Below, piece after piece: positions 40,421 through 40,918 of a DNA stretch of 40,918 nucleotides (its first letter is position 1; each line of letters begins with the position of its first letter). A program made the position numbers and the translations under genes. Under the pieces are notes generated by a model. The model did no database searches. It was not told the DNA's origin and worked only from the letters and a program-made list of their open reading frames with translations. The stretch is taken from assembly GCA_027943245.1 (NCBI GenBank), contig JANDJZ010000510.1:1-40918 (forward strand), in the 5' to 3' direction. The DNA is from Acanthamoeba sp. SK_2022b (Eukaryota > Discosea > Longamoebia > Acanthamoebidae).

Positions 40421-40654
40421 TTAGTCGTCGCCGGCACCGTTCGCGGCGGCGGCCACGGCGTTCTTCTTCCTCCTGGCGTGTGTCCTCTTGGCACTGCCTT
40501 CGCCAGGCGAGACGTCGGATCGGTCCGTGATCCACACGAAGCCCAGATCGCTCAGCTTCTGCTCGCGCTCGCGGCTCATCTTGCCGTTCTTCTTGGCGTA
40601 GCGCTGCACGTAGATCCATCGCGACAACGCCATGTTGGCTGTGTTTGCCGTGTG

Positions 40655-40708
<54 letters not shown>

Positions 40709-40918
40709 CACACAACACACAACACACAACACACAACACACAACACACACACAAGGTCAGCCACCTAACCCTCTGGAAGCTCCACACACGCGCGCACACG
40801 CGGGACATGTGGCGCACCAGAGATGGGGACGCTGATGTTGCCATGCTCTTGGCGCCACTTACTGAGCTCTTCGTACTTCTCGTTCCACGCCCGATTGCGT
40901 TCGGTCGCCAAGGTTGAG
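40421..40918 (-). CDS. helicase-associated (HA) domain protein, C-terminal part (5' partial)
   Basis: Two exons, 40918-40800 and 40638-40421, joined in phase. The visible sequence NEKYEELSKWRQEHGNISVP then ALSRWIYVQRYAKKNGKMSR and LSDLGFVW is one helicase-associated domain (Trp...L...hGn..VP...L..W...QR....G.L...R...L..LGF.W), a small helical module presumed to bind nucleic acid. A basic/Ala-rich tail follows (RRKKNAVAAAANGAGDD). Such domains occur as repeats, with or without a helicase, in algae and amoebae. Whether a helicase lies upstream cannot be seen because the window ends. The intron is mostly TG repeat on the sense strand. Confidence 0.8.
40655..40752. repeat. (CA)n plus (ACACA)n-type microsatellite in intron
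   Basis: About 50 bases of pure CA followed by ACACACA-spaced units up to 40752, inside the intron between the two visible exons of the helicase-associated-domain gene. Confidence 0.95.

Noticed and set aside
1..40918. tRNA, rRNA or transposable elements
   Set aside because: No cloverleaf with T-loop GTTCGAnnC pairing, no rRNA-like stretch, and no transposase, reverse transcriptase or terminal repeat was found by eye.

Overview
The window looks like nuclear DNA of a free-living amoebozoan, most likely Acanthamoeba or a close relative. The evidence is GC-rich coding sequence with many short introns (mostly 57-100 nt), and a gene set typical of amoebae: a Rap-GAP, two Ras-GAPs, a single-lobe calmodulin-like light chain and a giant charged helical protein. 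The organism name is inference. No rRNA, tRNA, CRISPR array or transposon was recognised. All multi-exon models were spliced by eye; reading frames were checked across every junction and homology was judged from memory.

Layout, left to right. 2-368: C-terminal end of an unrecognised gene (+). 868-6436: 15-exon Rap-GAP with a long disordered N-terminus and an RPEL-like motif (+). 6889-8819: type I DnaJ (+). 9161-9524: 73-residue EF-hand light chain (+). 9727-12397: SGF11-type zinc-finger protein (-). 12832-14399: exosome cap protein RRP4 (-), sharing a 200-bp divergent promoter with 14600-16002, thioredoxin-like TXNL1 (+). 16350-21992: RasGAP fused to two V4R domains (+). 22213-23951: SDS3/BRMS1-like corepressor subunit (+). 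24497-25297: intronless 7-TM orphan (+). 25851-34739: giant E/R/K-rich helical protein of about 2,778 residues (+). 34887-40140: RasGAP fused to a START domain interrupted by a large insert (-). 40421-40918: 5'-truncated helicase-associated-domain protein (-).

Themes. Three GTPase-activating proteins lie within 40 kb, and both Ras-GAPs carry C-terminal modules from ligand-binding fold families (V4R, START), which suggests Ras inactivation coupled to a small hydrophobic ligand. This is inference. Two genes belong to histone-modifying complexes (SAGA deubiquitinase module, Sin3/HDAC). The giant coil protein shows an exact numerical repeat rule: one 37-residue unit plus 3, 4 or 5 units of 40 residues. 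That periodicity also validates its splicing, including a non-canonical GC-AG intron. Several other GC-AG introns with the same GCAC start are needed to keep conserved domains intact. Dinucleotide and pentanucleotide microsatellites sit almost only inside introns.
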